From Candidatus Bipolaricaulota bacterium (GTDB lineage Bacteria > Bipolaricaulota > Bipolaricaulia > RBG-16-55-9): a DNA stretch of 35,031 bases. Positions 22,071-28,492 of this stretch are shown here, in pieces. The position numbers and the translations under genes were made by a program. Each line of letters opens with the position of its first letter. Within the stretch, counting starts at the first letter, position 1. The notes beneath the pieces were generated by a model. It saw only the letters and a program-made list of their open reading frames with translations, was not told where the DNA came from and searched no databases. The stretch spans positions 1 through 35,031 of the forward strand of contig JALSGO010000165.1 in the NCBI GenBank assembly GCA_026982655.1, read 5' to 3'.

Positions 22071-23144
22071 ATGGCAATCCCTGCTGAGGCACTGGAGCGG
22101 TTAAAGGCGGTCTTAGCCAGGGCAGAATCGGATGCCGAAATTCACAGAATCGTGAAAGCCCGAGATGAAGTTCTTGCGCGTTATCAGTCCGTCTTTCACC
22201 CTCGCCGAATTTCAGAGCTACAGGAGATGGAATTCCGTTCATTCCTATATTTTGAGAACAACCAGCACTGGACAGGACTCACTCGACAGATCACCCGCCT
22301 TACGGCAGACATGGATCTCCTGCGAGAAGCTTTAGCCGCACTCCTTGATGAGGACAGACCGCTAGCCAAACGTTTTGACCAAGCCCTCGAAAGTGTTAAG
22401 GGATTAGGCAAGGCTCTGGCCACAGCCATTCTGCTGGTCGCGTATCCCGATCGCTATGGGGTGTGGAACAACACCTCCGAGGCCGCTCTGAAGGCCCTCG
22501 ACCTCTGGCCATCGTTCGATCGCGGTCTAAGCATGGGGCAAAAATATGAGCAGATCAATTGGATCTTGAATGAGTTGGCCAAACGGCTGGACATAGATCT
22601 GTGGACGCTGGATGCCCTTCTCTTTGCCATAGTGGAGCAACTTTCAGAGGACGACTCGGGGGTGAAGGATAGCTCAGAGCAGCTGCTCAAGGGCGAAGAG
22701 ACCAAGTTTGGATTGGAGCGCCATCTGCACGAGTTCCTGCGCGATAATTGGAGGCTGACCGAACTAGCCCGAGAATGGGAGATCTACAGCGAGCCTGGTG
22801 ACGACACCGCGGGCTATGAATATCCGACGGATGTGGGCCGGATTGACATCCTAGCCAGGCACAAGACTCGAGCTGAGTGGTTGGTGATTGAGCTAAAACG
22901 AGGTCAGAGCACTGACCAAACGGTCGGCCAAGTCCTTCGCTACATGGGTTGGGTCAGGAGGAAGATGGCAAGACCAGATGAGAAGGTCAAGGGTATGATC
23001 ATCGCGCGGAATGCAGATAAGGGACTCCTCTATGCCGTTGAGGCCATGGGAACGGAGCGCATCTCGGTGATGGAGTACGAGGTGCAGTTTCAGCTCAAGG
23101 CCATCCATCTCGATAGGACTGAGGAGGAAGTCATTTCCGCTTGA
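22071..23144 (+). CDS. HhH-like plus NucS-like (PD-(D/E)xK) endonuclease
   Basis: 357 residues; ATG preceded by GGGAGGGATTCAGCT. The C-terminal third carries a PD-(D/E)xK nuclease core of the NucS/DUF91 type: Glu216, then GRIDILA with Asp259, VIELKRGQSTDQ with Glu274 and Lys276, and QVLRYMGWV with Gln287. The N-terminal 200 residues are not NucS-like; they contain a helix-hairpin-helix-like segment VKGLGKALATAILLVAYP (109-126) reminiscent of DNA glycosylase folds. NucS/EndoMS cuts mismatched or branched DNA in archaea and Actinobacteria; related C-terminal domains occur in defence nucleases. The gene is clearly AT-richer and uses different codons from its neighbours, a sign of transfer. A repair or defence role is inferred; there is no methylase partner beside it. 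Confidence 0.78.
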   Translation: MAIPAEALERLKAVLARAESDAEIHRIVKARDEVLARYQSVFHPRRISELQEMEFRSFLYFENNQHWTGLTRQITRLTADMDLLREALAALLDEDRPLAKRFDQALESVKGLGKALATAILLVAYPDRYGVWNNTSEAALKALDLWPSFDRGLSMGQKYEQINWILNELAKRLDIDLWTLDALLFAIVEQLSEDDSGVKDSSEQLLKGEETKFGLERHLHEFLRDNWRLTELAREWEIYSEPGDDTAGYEYPTDVGRIDILARHKTRAEWLVIELKRGQSTDQTVGQVLRYMGWVRRKMARPDEKVKGMIIARNADKGLLYAVEAMGTERISVMEYEVQFQLKAIHLDRTEEEVISA

Positions 23145-23176
23145 GGTTTCCACAGCAGCAAGGAGGGAGCAGCACG

Positions 23177-23518
23177 ATGCCTTCTCGTGTGCCAGGAGTT
23201 CTTCAGGTTATCACCACGGTGGACAGCTCTGAAAAAGCCCATGAGATCGCGAGGACGCTTGTGGAACGGCGGCTTGTGGCCTGTGCCCAAGTCGTCGGCC
23301 CTATCCGGAGCACCTACTGGTGGCAGGGGCAAGTGGAACAAACCGAAGAGTGGCTCCTGCAGCTGAAAACCCGCGCGGACCTCTACGCCCCATTAGAGCA
23401 AGCGCTGCGGGAGGCGCATCCCTACACCGTCCCGGAGATCCTGGCCTTCCCCGTGTCCCAGGGGAATCCGGCCTATCTGGAGTGGCTGGCCCAGGAGACC
23501 CAAGCGCCCAAGGAGTGA
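23177..23518 (+). CDS. cutA: CutA family divalent-cation tolerance protein
   Basis: 113 residues from the ATG at 23177 with AGGAGGGAG upstream; an earlier in-frame start (23141) overlaps the nuclease gene and is rejected. CutA1 signatures are present: the ITTVDSSEKAHEIARTLVERRLVACAQVV stretch, STYWWQGQVEQTEEWLLQLKT, and HPYTVPEILAFPV. CutA forms a very stable ferredoxin-like trimer linked to metal tolerance, with an undefined biochemical role. It begins 32 bases after the nuclease stop and may be co-transcribed with it. Its composition is closer to the host average. Confidence 0.93.
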   Translation: MPSRVPGVLQVITTVDSSEKAHEIARTLVERRLVACAQVVGPIRSTYWWQGQVEQTEEWLLQLKTRADLYAPLEQALREAHPYTVPEILAFPVSQGNPAYLEWLAQETQAPKE

Positions 23519-23572
23519 GGTGGTAAGGGACCCGAAGATTTGCTACCGTGGAGCCAAAGGGGGAAGGGACCG

Positions 23573-24739
23573 ATGCCGGAATTCGAAGGCGTGGATTACT
23601 ACGGGCTGGACGAGCTCCTCTCCGAGGAGCAGAAGCGCATCCGCAAGACGGTTCGCGCCTGGGTGGACGAGCGGGTGATGCCCCTCATCGCCGACTGCTA
23701 CGAAAATCACCGCTTCCCCGACGAGCTGATCCCGGAGATGGCCGAGCTGGGCTTCTTTGGAGCGAATTTAAAGGGGTACGGCTGCGCCGGGGTGGACAAC
23801 ATCTCGTACGGGCTCATGATGCAGGAGCTGGAGCGGGGGGACTCGGGGCTGCGGTCGATGGCCTCCGTCCAGGGCTCCTTGGTGATGTACCCCATCTACA
23901 CCTTCGGCTCCGAGGAGCAGAAGCAGAAGTACCTCCCCGCCCTGGCCCGCGGGGAGATCGTCGGGTGCTTCGGGCTCACCGAGCCGGAGCACGGCTCCGA
24001 CCCCGGCGGGATGGAGACCACCGCCGTGGACGCCGGGGACCACTACGTCCTCAACGGGACGAAGACGTGGATCACCAATGCCGACGTGGCCGACCTCGCC
24101 GTGGTGTGGGCCAAGCTCGACGGCGAGATCCACGGCTTCCTCGTGGAGAAGGGGACGCCGGGCTTCTCCGCCGCCCCTATCGAGGGGAAGTTCTCCATGC
24201 GCGCCTCGCACACGGGCGAACTCTACTTGAACGACTGCAAGGTGCCCAAGGAGAATCGGCTCCCCGAGGCCCGGGGCTTAAAAGCGCCGCTGATGTGCCT
24301 CAACCAAGCCCGCTACGGCATCGCCTGGGGCGTCGTGGGGGCCGCGATGGCCTGCTACGAGGAAGCCCTCCACTACTGCTTGGAGCGGAAGCAGTTCGGA
24401 AAGCCCATCGCCTCCTTCCAGCTCGTGCAGGAGAAGCTCGTGGACATGCTCACGGAGATCACCAAGGCCCAACTGCTCTGCTTCCGCTTGGGGCAGCTCA
24501 AGGACCAAGGGAAGGTCAAGCACACGCAGATCTCGTTGGCGAAGCGGAACAACTGCCGCATGGCCCTGGACGTAGCCCGCAAGGCCCGGGATCTGCTGGG
24601 GGGAAACGGGATCACCCTCGACTACCAAGCGATTCGCCACATGACCAACCTCGAGACCGTCTACACCTACGAGGGGACGGATCACATCCACACCCTCATC
24701 GTAGGCCACGACATCACGGGGATCGAGGCCTACCGCTGA
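23573..24739 (+). CDS. Glutaryl-CoA dehydrogenase-like acyl-CoA dehydrogenase
   Basis: 388 residues from the ATG at 23573 (GGAAGGGA upstream; an open TTG at 23540 is less likely). It has the full acyl-CoA dehydrogenase fold: GCFGLTEPEHGSDPGGMET (FAD/substrate loop), GTKTWITNADVADLAVVWA, the ERKQFGKPIASFQLVQ segment and the catalytic Glu367 in TYEGTDHIHTLI. Arg94 and Ser98 in LRSMASVQGSLVMYPIY match residues that hold the distal carboxylate in glutaryl-CoA dehydrogenase, so glutaryl-CoA is the favoured substrate; the product would be crotonyl-CoA after decarboxylation, or glutaconyl-CoA in non-decarboxylating forms. This reaction belongs to lysine/tryptophan or aromatic degradation. No electron-transfer flavoprotein genes are nearby. 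Confidence 0.85.
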   Translation: MPEFEGVDYYGLDELLSEEQKRIRKTVRAWVDERVMPLIADCYENHRFPDELIPEMAELGFFGANLKGYGCAGVDNISYGLMMQELERGDSGLRSMASVQGSLVMYPIYTFGSEEQKQKYLPALARGEIVGCFGLTEPEHGSDPGGMETTAVDAGDHYVLNGTKTWITNADVADLAVVWAKLDGEIHGFLVEKGTPGFSAAPIEGKFSMRASHTGELYLNDCKVPKENRLPEARGLKAPLMCLNQARYGIAWGVVGAAMACYEEALHYCLERKQFGKPIASFQLVQEKLVDMLTEITKAQLLCFRLGQLKDQGKVKHTQISLAKRNNCRMALDVARKARDLLGGNGITLDYQAIRHMTNLETVYTYEGTDHIHTLIVGHDITGIEAYR

Positions 24740-24761
24740 CGAGGACACAGGAGAAAAACAA

Positions 24762-24800
24762 GAACCCCGGTCCCGCGCGGGACCGGGGTTCCCTCTTATT
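24762..24800. terminator. Bidirectional intrinsic terminator between the dehydrogenase and cold-shock genes
   Basis: A perfect inverted repeat with 15-base arms, GAACCCCGGTCCCGC (24762-24776) and GCGGGACCGGGGTTC (24777-24791). On the minus strand it is followed by TTGTTTTTC, a good terminator for the cold-shock gene; on the plus strand it is followed by CCTCTTATT, a weaker one for the dehydrogenase. Confidence 0.9.
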
Positions 24801-24850
24801 CGATGATTCGATTCCGTTCGTCCGGTCAGGTTTGTCGAATGCGCCTGGGT

Positions 24851-25054
24851 TTACCGGGGCCGTACGTTGGCCGCGCGGAGACCCTTGGCGTCCTCTTCCA
24901 GGTCGAACTCGACGGCCTGACCCTCGCGGAGGGTCTTGTAGCCCTCGCCCTGGATGGCGGAGAAGTGGACGAACACGTCGGGGCCTCCGTCATCCTGCTG
25001 GATGAACCCGAAGCCCTTGGCGTCGTTGAACCACTTGACGGTGCCGGTCGCCAT
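24851..25054 (-). CDS. Cold-shock protein
   Basis: 67 residues, a single cold-shock domain. RNP1 is KGFGFI (13-18), RNP2 is VFVHF (27-31), and the family start [16 protein letters not shown] is present. It binds single-stranded nucleic acid as an RNA chaperone; family members may be cold-induced, growth-phase induced or constitutive. The mRNA leader is long: the predicted promoter is about 200 bases upstream, as in the thermosensing E. coli cspA leader. A strong terminator follows about 60 bases after the stop. The ATG has AGGGGAG upstream. Confidence 0.95.
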   Translation of the reverse strand: MATGTVKWFNDAKGFGFIQQDDGGPDVFVHFSAIQGEGYKTLREGQAVEFDLEEDAKGLRAANVRPR

Positions 25055-25251
25055 GCGAATCTCCCCTACCTTTCTGCTTCGGATTTGACTGCCTTTTCCC
25101 GACTGCCTTCGACCTGCTCGGTGGGACTGGGATGGGAGATCCCGCGACCTGCACCTGCACGTCTACAGCTTGGGTACGACAGTCACAGCTCGACGATCCC
25201 TCACCTGGGGAAACCTTCGGTAGGCTTCGCGTCCGGCGGGAGATCGACTTC
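25055..25251 (-). promoter_or_regulatory. Long 5' untranslated leader of the cold-shock gene
   Basis: Between the predicted start (about 25251) and the ATG (25054) lie about 197 bases with no convincing gene. They hold short internal direct repeats, including AAGGCAGTC twice and GATCTCCC twice, which could support alternative folds. Its role as a temperature-responsive leader is inferred from the gene family. Confidence 0.45.
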
Positions 25252-25257
25252 GCCCTG

Positions 25258-25286
25258 ACTATAGCACAGGGATCGCGGCTTGTCAA
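25258..25286 (-). promoter_or_regulatory. Near-consensus promoter of the cold-shock gene
   Basis: Perfect TTGACA (25286-25281), 17 bases, TATAGT (25263-25258) on the minus strand. Its -35 box overlaps that of the opposite-facing acyl-CoA synthetase promoter within TTGTCAA (25280-25286). Confidence 0.75.
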
Positions 25287-25309
25287 GGGGATAGCCTCCG
25301 TGCTACAAA
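25280..25309 (+). promoter_or_regulatory. Predicted promoter of the acyl-CoA synthetase gene
   Basis: TTGTCA (25280-25285), 18 bases, TACAAA (25304-25309). Predicted start near 25316 gives a leader of about 31 nt with GGAAAGG before the ATG. The -35 hexamer is almost the same base pairs as the cold-shock gene's. Confidence 0.55.
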
Positions 25310-25346
25310 GGGATCGAGGCATCGGCAAAGGAAAGGGGCGACCGGC

Positions 25347-27290
25347 ATGACCCAAGAGGCGGAGATCATCTGGACCCCGTCGGAGGAGCTGCGGGAGAAG
25401 AGCAACGTAGCCCGTTTCATGCGCGCCCACGGCATCTCCTCGTATGAGGAACTCGTTCAGCGGTCGACGGAGGAGATCGAGTGGTTCTGGGACGCGGTCG
25501 TCAAAGACTTGCAGATCGAGTTCTTCGAGCCCTACGAGCGCGTGCTGGACACCTCCCGAGGGGTCATGTGGGCGAAGTGGTTCGTGGGCGGGAGGATCAA
25601 CGTCGCGCACAACTGCCTCGACCGCCACGCTCGGGGCTCTCAACGCGACAAACTCGCGCTGCTTGCCGAGACGGAGGACGGCCACACCATCCGCTGGACC
25701 TACGAGAAGCTGTACGCCCACACGAACAAGCTGGCAAACGCCCTAAAGGATCTGGGGGTTCAGCGGGGCGACGCCGTGGGGTTATACATGCCCATGGTCC
25801 CGGAGATCGTCGCAGCGTTCCTGGCCGTCGCCAAGATCGGGGCCGTCGTCGTCCCGATCTTCTCGGGCTTTGGAGCGGAAGCGGTCGCCACCCGCCTCCG
25901 CGACTGCTCGGCCAAGGTGTTGATCACCGCCGACGGCTTCCTCCGCAAGGGGAAGCCCATCCCCATGAAGCGGACGGCGGACGAGGCCGCGGCCCAAACG
26001 CCCAGCGTTACGAACGTGATCGTCTATCGACGCCTCGGGATGGAGGTCCCCTGGACCCAGGGGCGGGACTTGTGGTGGCACGATCTGCTTGCCTCCCAAA
26101 GCGAGGAGTGTCCCGCGGAGCCCATGGACTCCGAAGATCCCTTTATGGTGATCTACACCTCGGGCACCACGGGGAGGCCCAAGGGGGCCGTCCACGTCCA
26201 CGGCGGCTTCCTCGTCAAGATCGCGGAAGAAGTGGCCTACCAGACGGATCTTCGAGAGGGAGACGTGCTCTACTGGATCACGGACATGGGCTGGATCATG
26301 GGGCCCTGGGAGGTGGTGGGGGGGCTGGCCTTAGGCGGGACCGTCTTCCTGTACGAGGGCGCGCCGGACCACCCCGGTCCCGACCGGCTGTGGGCGATGG
26401 TCGAGCGGCATCGCATCTCGATCTTGGGCGTTTCGCCCACGCTGATCCGGGCGCTGATGCGCTACGGCTCGGAGCCCCTCCAAAAGCACGACCTCAGCTC
26501 TCTGCGCATCCTGGGCTCCACCGGCGAACCTTGGAACCCCGACCCCTATCTCTGGTGCTTCGAGCACGTGGGCGGGAAGCGCTGTCCCATCATCAACTTG
26601 TCCGGGGGCACGGAGGTGGGCGCGTGCTTCCTCTCGCCGCACCCGATCAACGAACTCAAAGCGTGCACGTTGAGGGGCCCCGCGCTGGGGATGGCGGTGG
26701 ACGTCTACGACGAGAAGGGCCGCCCCGTGCGGGGTCAGGTCGGCGAGCTCGTCTGTAAAAAGCCCTGGCCGGGGATGACCCGCGGGCTCTACAAAGATCC
26801 GGAGCGCTATATCGAGACGTACTGGTCCCGCTTCGAAGGGGTGTGGACCCACGGCGACTGGGCCTATATCGACGAGGACGGCTTCTGGTTCCTCCACGGG
26901 CGAAGCGACGACACCATAAAAATTGCGGGCAAGCGCCTGGGTCCTGCCGAAGTGGAGTCCGCTGTCGTGGAGCACCCCCACGTCGCGGAGGCGGCGGCCA
27001 TCGGGGTCCCCCATGAACTCAAGGGCGAGATGATCTGGGTCTACGCCGTCTTGAAGCCCGAGGTCGAGCCCACGGACGCCCTGCGGGAGGAGCTGAAACG
27101 GCTCGTGGTCGAGAAGCTGGGCAAGGCCTTCGCGCCCGAGCGCGTGCAATTCGTCAAGGAGCTGCCCAAGACCCGCAACGCCAAGATCTTACGCCGGGCC
27201 GTCCGGGCCGTGGCCCTGGGGAAGGACCCCGGGGACCTCTCCAACCTCGAAAACCCTCAGGCGCTGGAGGAGATCCGGCGGGCGGTGTGA
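25347..27290 (+). CDS. AMP-forming acyl-CoA (acetyl-CoA-like) synthetase
   Basis: 647 residues, the length of acetyl-CoA synthetases, with an Acs-type N-terminal region (WFVGGRINVAHNCLDRH, 78-94). The adenylation P-loop is YTSGTTGRPKG (270-280); the hinge region contains GRSDDTIKIAGKRLGPAEVES (518-538); the C-terminal catalytic lysine is Lys613 in PKTRNAKILRR. It activates a carboxylic acid to acyl-AMP and then acyl-CoA in the cytoplasm. Two departures from classical Acs: the acetate-pocket WWQTETG motif is replaced by NLSGGTEVG (417-425), so acetate is not assured and a propionate or longer acid is possible; and the residue before the lysine is Ala, not Gly. It is divergent from the cold-shock gene and convergent with the ferredoxin gene. 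Confidence 0.88.
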   Translation: MTQEAEIIWTPSEELREKSNVARFMRAHGISSYEELVQRSTEEIEWFWDAVVKDLQIEFFEPYERVLDTSRGVMWAKWFVGGRINVAHNCLDRHARGSQRDKLALLAETEDGHTIRWTYEKLYAHTNKLANALKDLGVQRGDAVGLYMPMVPEIVAAFLAVAKIGAVVVPIFSGFGAEAVATRLRDCSAKVLITADGFLRKGKPIPMKRTADEAAAQTPSVTNVIVYRRLGMEVPWTQGRDLWWHDLLASQSEECPAEPMDSEDPFMVIYTSGTTGRPKGAVHVHGGFLVKIAEEVAYQTDLREGDVLYWITDMGWIMGPWEVVGGLALGGTVFLYEGAPDHPGPDRLWAMVERHRISILGVSPTLIRALMRYGSEPLQKHDLSSLRILGSTGEPWNPDPYLWCFEHVGGKRCPIINLSGGTEVGACFLSPHPINELKACTLRGPALGMAVDVYDEKGRPVRGQVGELVCKKPWPGMTRGLYKDPERYIETYWSRFEGVWTHGDWAYIDEDGFWFLHGRSDDTIKIAGKRLGPAEVESAVVEHPHVAEAAAIGVPHELKGEMIWVYAVLKPEVEPTDALREELKRLVVEKLGKAFAPERVQFVKELPKTRNAKILRRAVRAVALGKDPGDLSNLENPQALEEIRRAV

Positions 27291-27304
27291 GTGACCTAAT
27301 TTGT

Positions 27305-27706
27305 TTAACCCGCTTCGGGAGGCGGAGGAGCTTGGGGCTGTGGTTGCGCTTGAGGCTGCGGCTGCTTCGGTTTCTGCTTGGCCATCCACTGCTTGAGCAG
27401 CTCCTTGCTCTTGCCCACGGGCCACTTTTGGTGGAACTCCTCCAGGCTCATGCGGTAGAAGTCGGCGTTCTTCTCGATAAACATGCGGAACGGCGCGGGC
27501 ACCTCCTCCTCGGGGTAGATGGCCCGCACAGGACAGACGGCCATGCACGCCCCGCAGTTGATGCAAGTCCAGGGATCGATGTAGAGCTGCTCGACCTCCT
27601 CGAACCCCGGCTCCCCCTCCCTGGGGTGGATGCAGTCTACGGGACAGACCTTCTCGCATTCGGTGGCCTTGGTGCCGATGCACGCCTGTGTGATCACGAG
27701 CGACAT
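27305..27706 (-). CDS. 7Fe-type ferredoxin with a Pro/Gln-rich C-terminal tail
   Basis: 133 residues. The first cluster motif is Cys9-x7-Cys17-x3-Cys21-Pro with Cys25; the second is Cys48-x2-Cys51-x2-Cys54-x3-Cys58-Pro. This spacing and the following AIYPEEEVP and FIEKN segments match the [3Fe-4S][4Fe-4S] ferredoxins of Thermus and Azotobacter. It carries low-potential electrons in the cytoplasm. Residues 112-133 are an added tail of Pro, Gln and Ala in a dipeptide pattern, not part of the fold. AGGAGG precedes the ATG. It starts 15 bases after the hydrolase gene and is the last gene of the infC-to-ferredoxin run. Confidence 0.92.
   Translation of the reverse strand: MSLVITQACIGTKATECEKVCPVDCIHPREGEPGFEEVEQLYIDPWTCINCGACMAVCPVRAIYPEEEVPAPFRMFIEKNADFYRMSLEEFHQKWPVGKSKELLKQWMAKQKPKQPQPQAQPQPQAPPPPEAG
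27308..27364 (-). repeat. Hexamer-periodic tail of the ferredoxin gene
   Basis: The codons for residues 115-133 fall into six-base units of the form CARNCN (for example CAGCCG, CAGCCT, CAACCA, CAGCCC), then CCTCCG and CCTCCC. They give alternating Gln and Pro or Ala. It resembles the hexamer tail of the aldolase gene in period and position, but not in sequence. Confidence 0.6.
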
Positions 27707-27721
27707 GGGACAGCCTCCTTT

Positions 27722-28492
27722 TCAGCTGCGATCGAGGGCGCTCACGAACCGGCGAATCGCCCCGTTGAGGGCCTCGGGCCGTTCGACCATCACCATGTGC
27801 CCGGCCCCCTCGATCACCTCGAGTATAGCACCTTCGATGCGGTCCCGCAGGTACTCGGAGTACTTGACGGGTGTGAGCCTATCCTCCCGACCGACCACAA
27901 CCAAGGCGGGAACTTCCACATCCCCGAGGCGGTCCATGACGTCGAAGGCGTCGCACGTCCGAAAATCCCGGCTCAGAGCCGCTTGGCCGTTGCGCAGCAT
28001 CTGCTCTTTCGCCCTCTGGTAGAGGTCCGAGGGGGGATCGGGGGCGAAGGCCCACTGCAGGATCTGCTCCACCGCGCGCTCGAAGTCCTCGTCGATCGCC
28101 CTCAAGATGTCGGGATGGACCCGGAGCTTGGCCCCCGTGCCGATCAGACCCAGGGCTCTCAAGCCCTTGGGCTTTTGCAGGGCTGCGTGGAGCGCGACGG
28201 CCCCTCCCAACGAGTGCCCCAGCAACACCGCGGGGCCGTGCTCCTCGGCCAGCGCGTCCAGAACGGAGAGGACGTCCTCCGTGTAGAGCGAAAGGCCATC
28301 GCCCTCGCGCCGAGGACTGCGACCGTGGCCGTTCAGATCCAGCGCGGCCACGGTGAACGCGTCCTTGAGTCCCTCGAGCTGGTATCCCCAGATCGTGTGG
28401 TCCCCGCCGGAGCCGTGCACGAACAGCAGCGGCGGACCCGATCCCGCCTTCGCGTAATAAATCTCTGCATCGTTTACGGAAACCGTAGGCAT
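27722..28492 (-). CDS. Alpha/beta-fold hydrolase
   Basis: 256 residues. Nucleophile elbow GHSLGG with Ser94, acid Asp204 (VVVGREDRLTP), base His232 (EGAGHMVMVERP), and oxyanion loop FVHGSGG (24-30). The helical lid lies between about 125 and 180. It resembles esterase / 3-oxoadipate enol-lactonase-type enzymes, but the substrate cannot be assigned. There is no signal peptide, so it is cytoplasmic. The ATG at 28492 directly follows the glyS stop with GGAGGGAG inside glyS, indicating coupled translation; it is the sixth gene in the infC-led series. Confidence 0.88.
   Translation of the reverse strand: MPTVSVNDAEIYYAKAGSGPPLLFVHGSGGDHTIWGYQLEGLKDAFTVAALDLNGHGRSPRREGDGLSLYTEDVLSVLDALAEEHGPAVLLGHSLGGAVALHAALQKPKGLRALGLIGTGAKLRVHPDILRAIDEDFERAVEQILQWAFAPDPPSDLYQRAKEQMLRNGQAALSRDFRTCDAFDVMDRLGDVEVPALVVVGREDRLTPVKYSEYLRDRIEGAILEVIEGAGHMVMVERPEALNGAIRRFVSALDRS

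Noticed and set aside
23548-25005. Plus-strand open frame of 485 residues over the dehydrogenase
   Set aside because: It is a shifted frame of the real dehydrogenase gene, with Arg/Gly/Pro-rich composition and no family signature; it also runs through the terminator.
27291-27330. Terminator between the convergent acyl-CoA synthetase and ferredoxin genes
   Set aside because: CCCG/CGGG stem is only four pairs and the flanking T-runs are broken.
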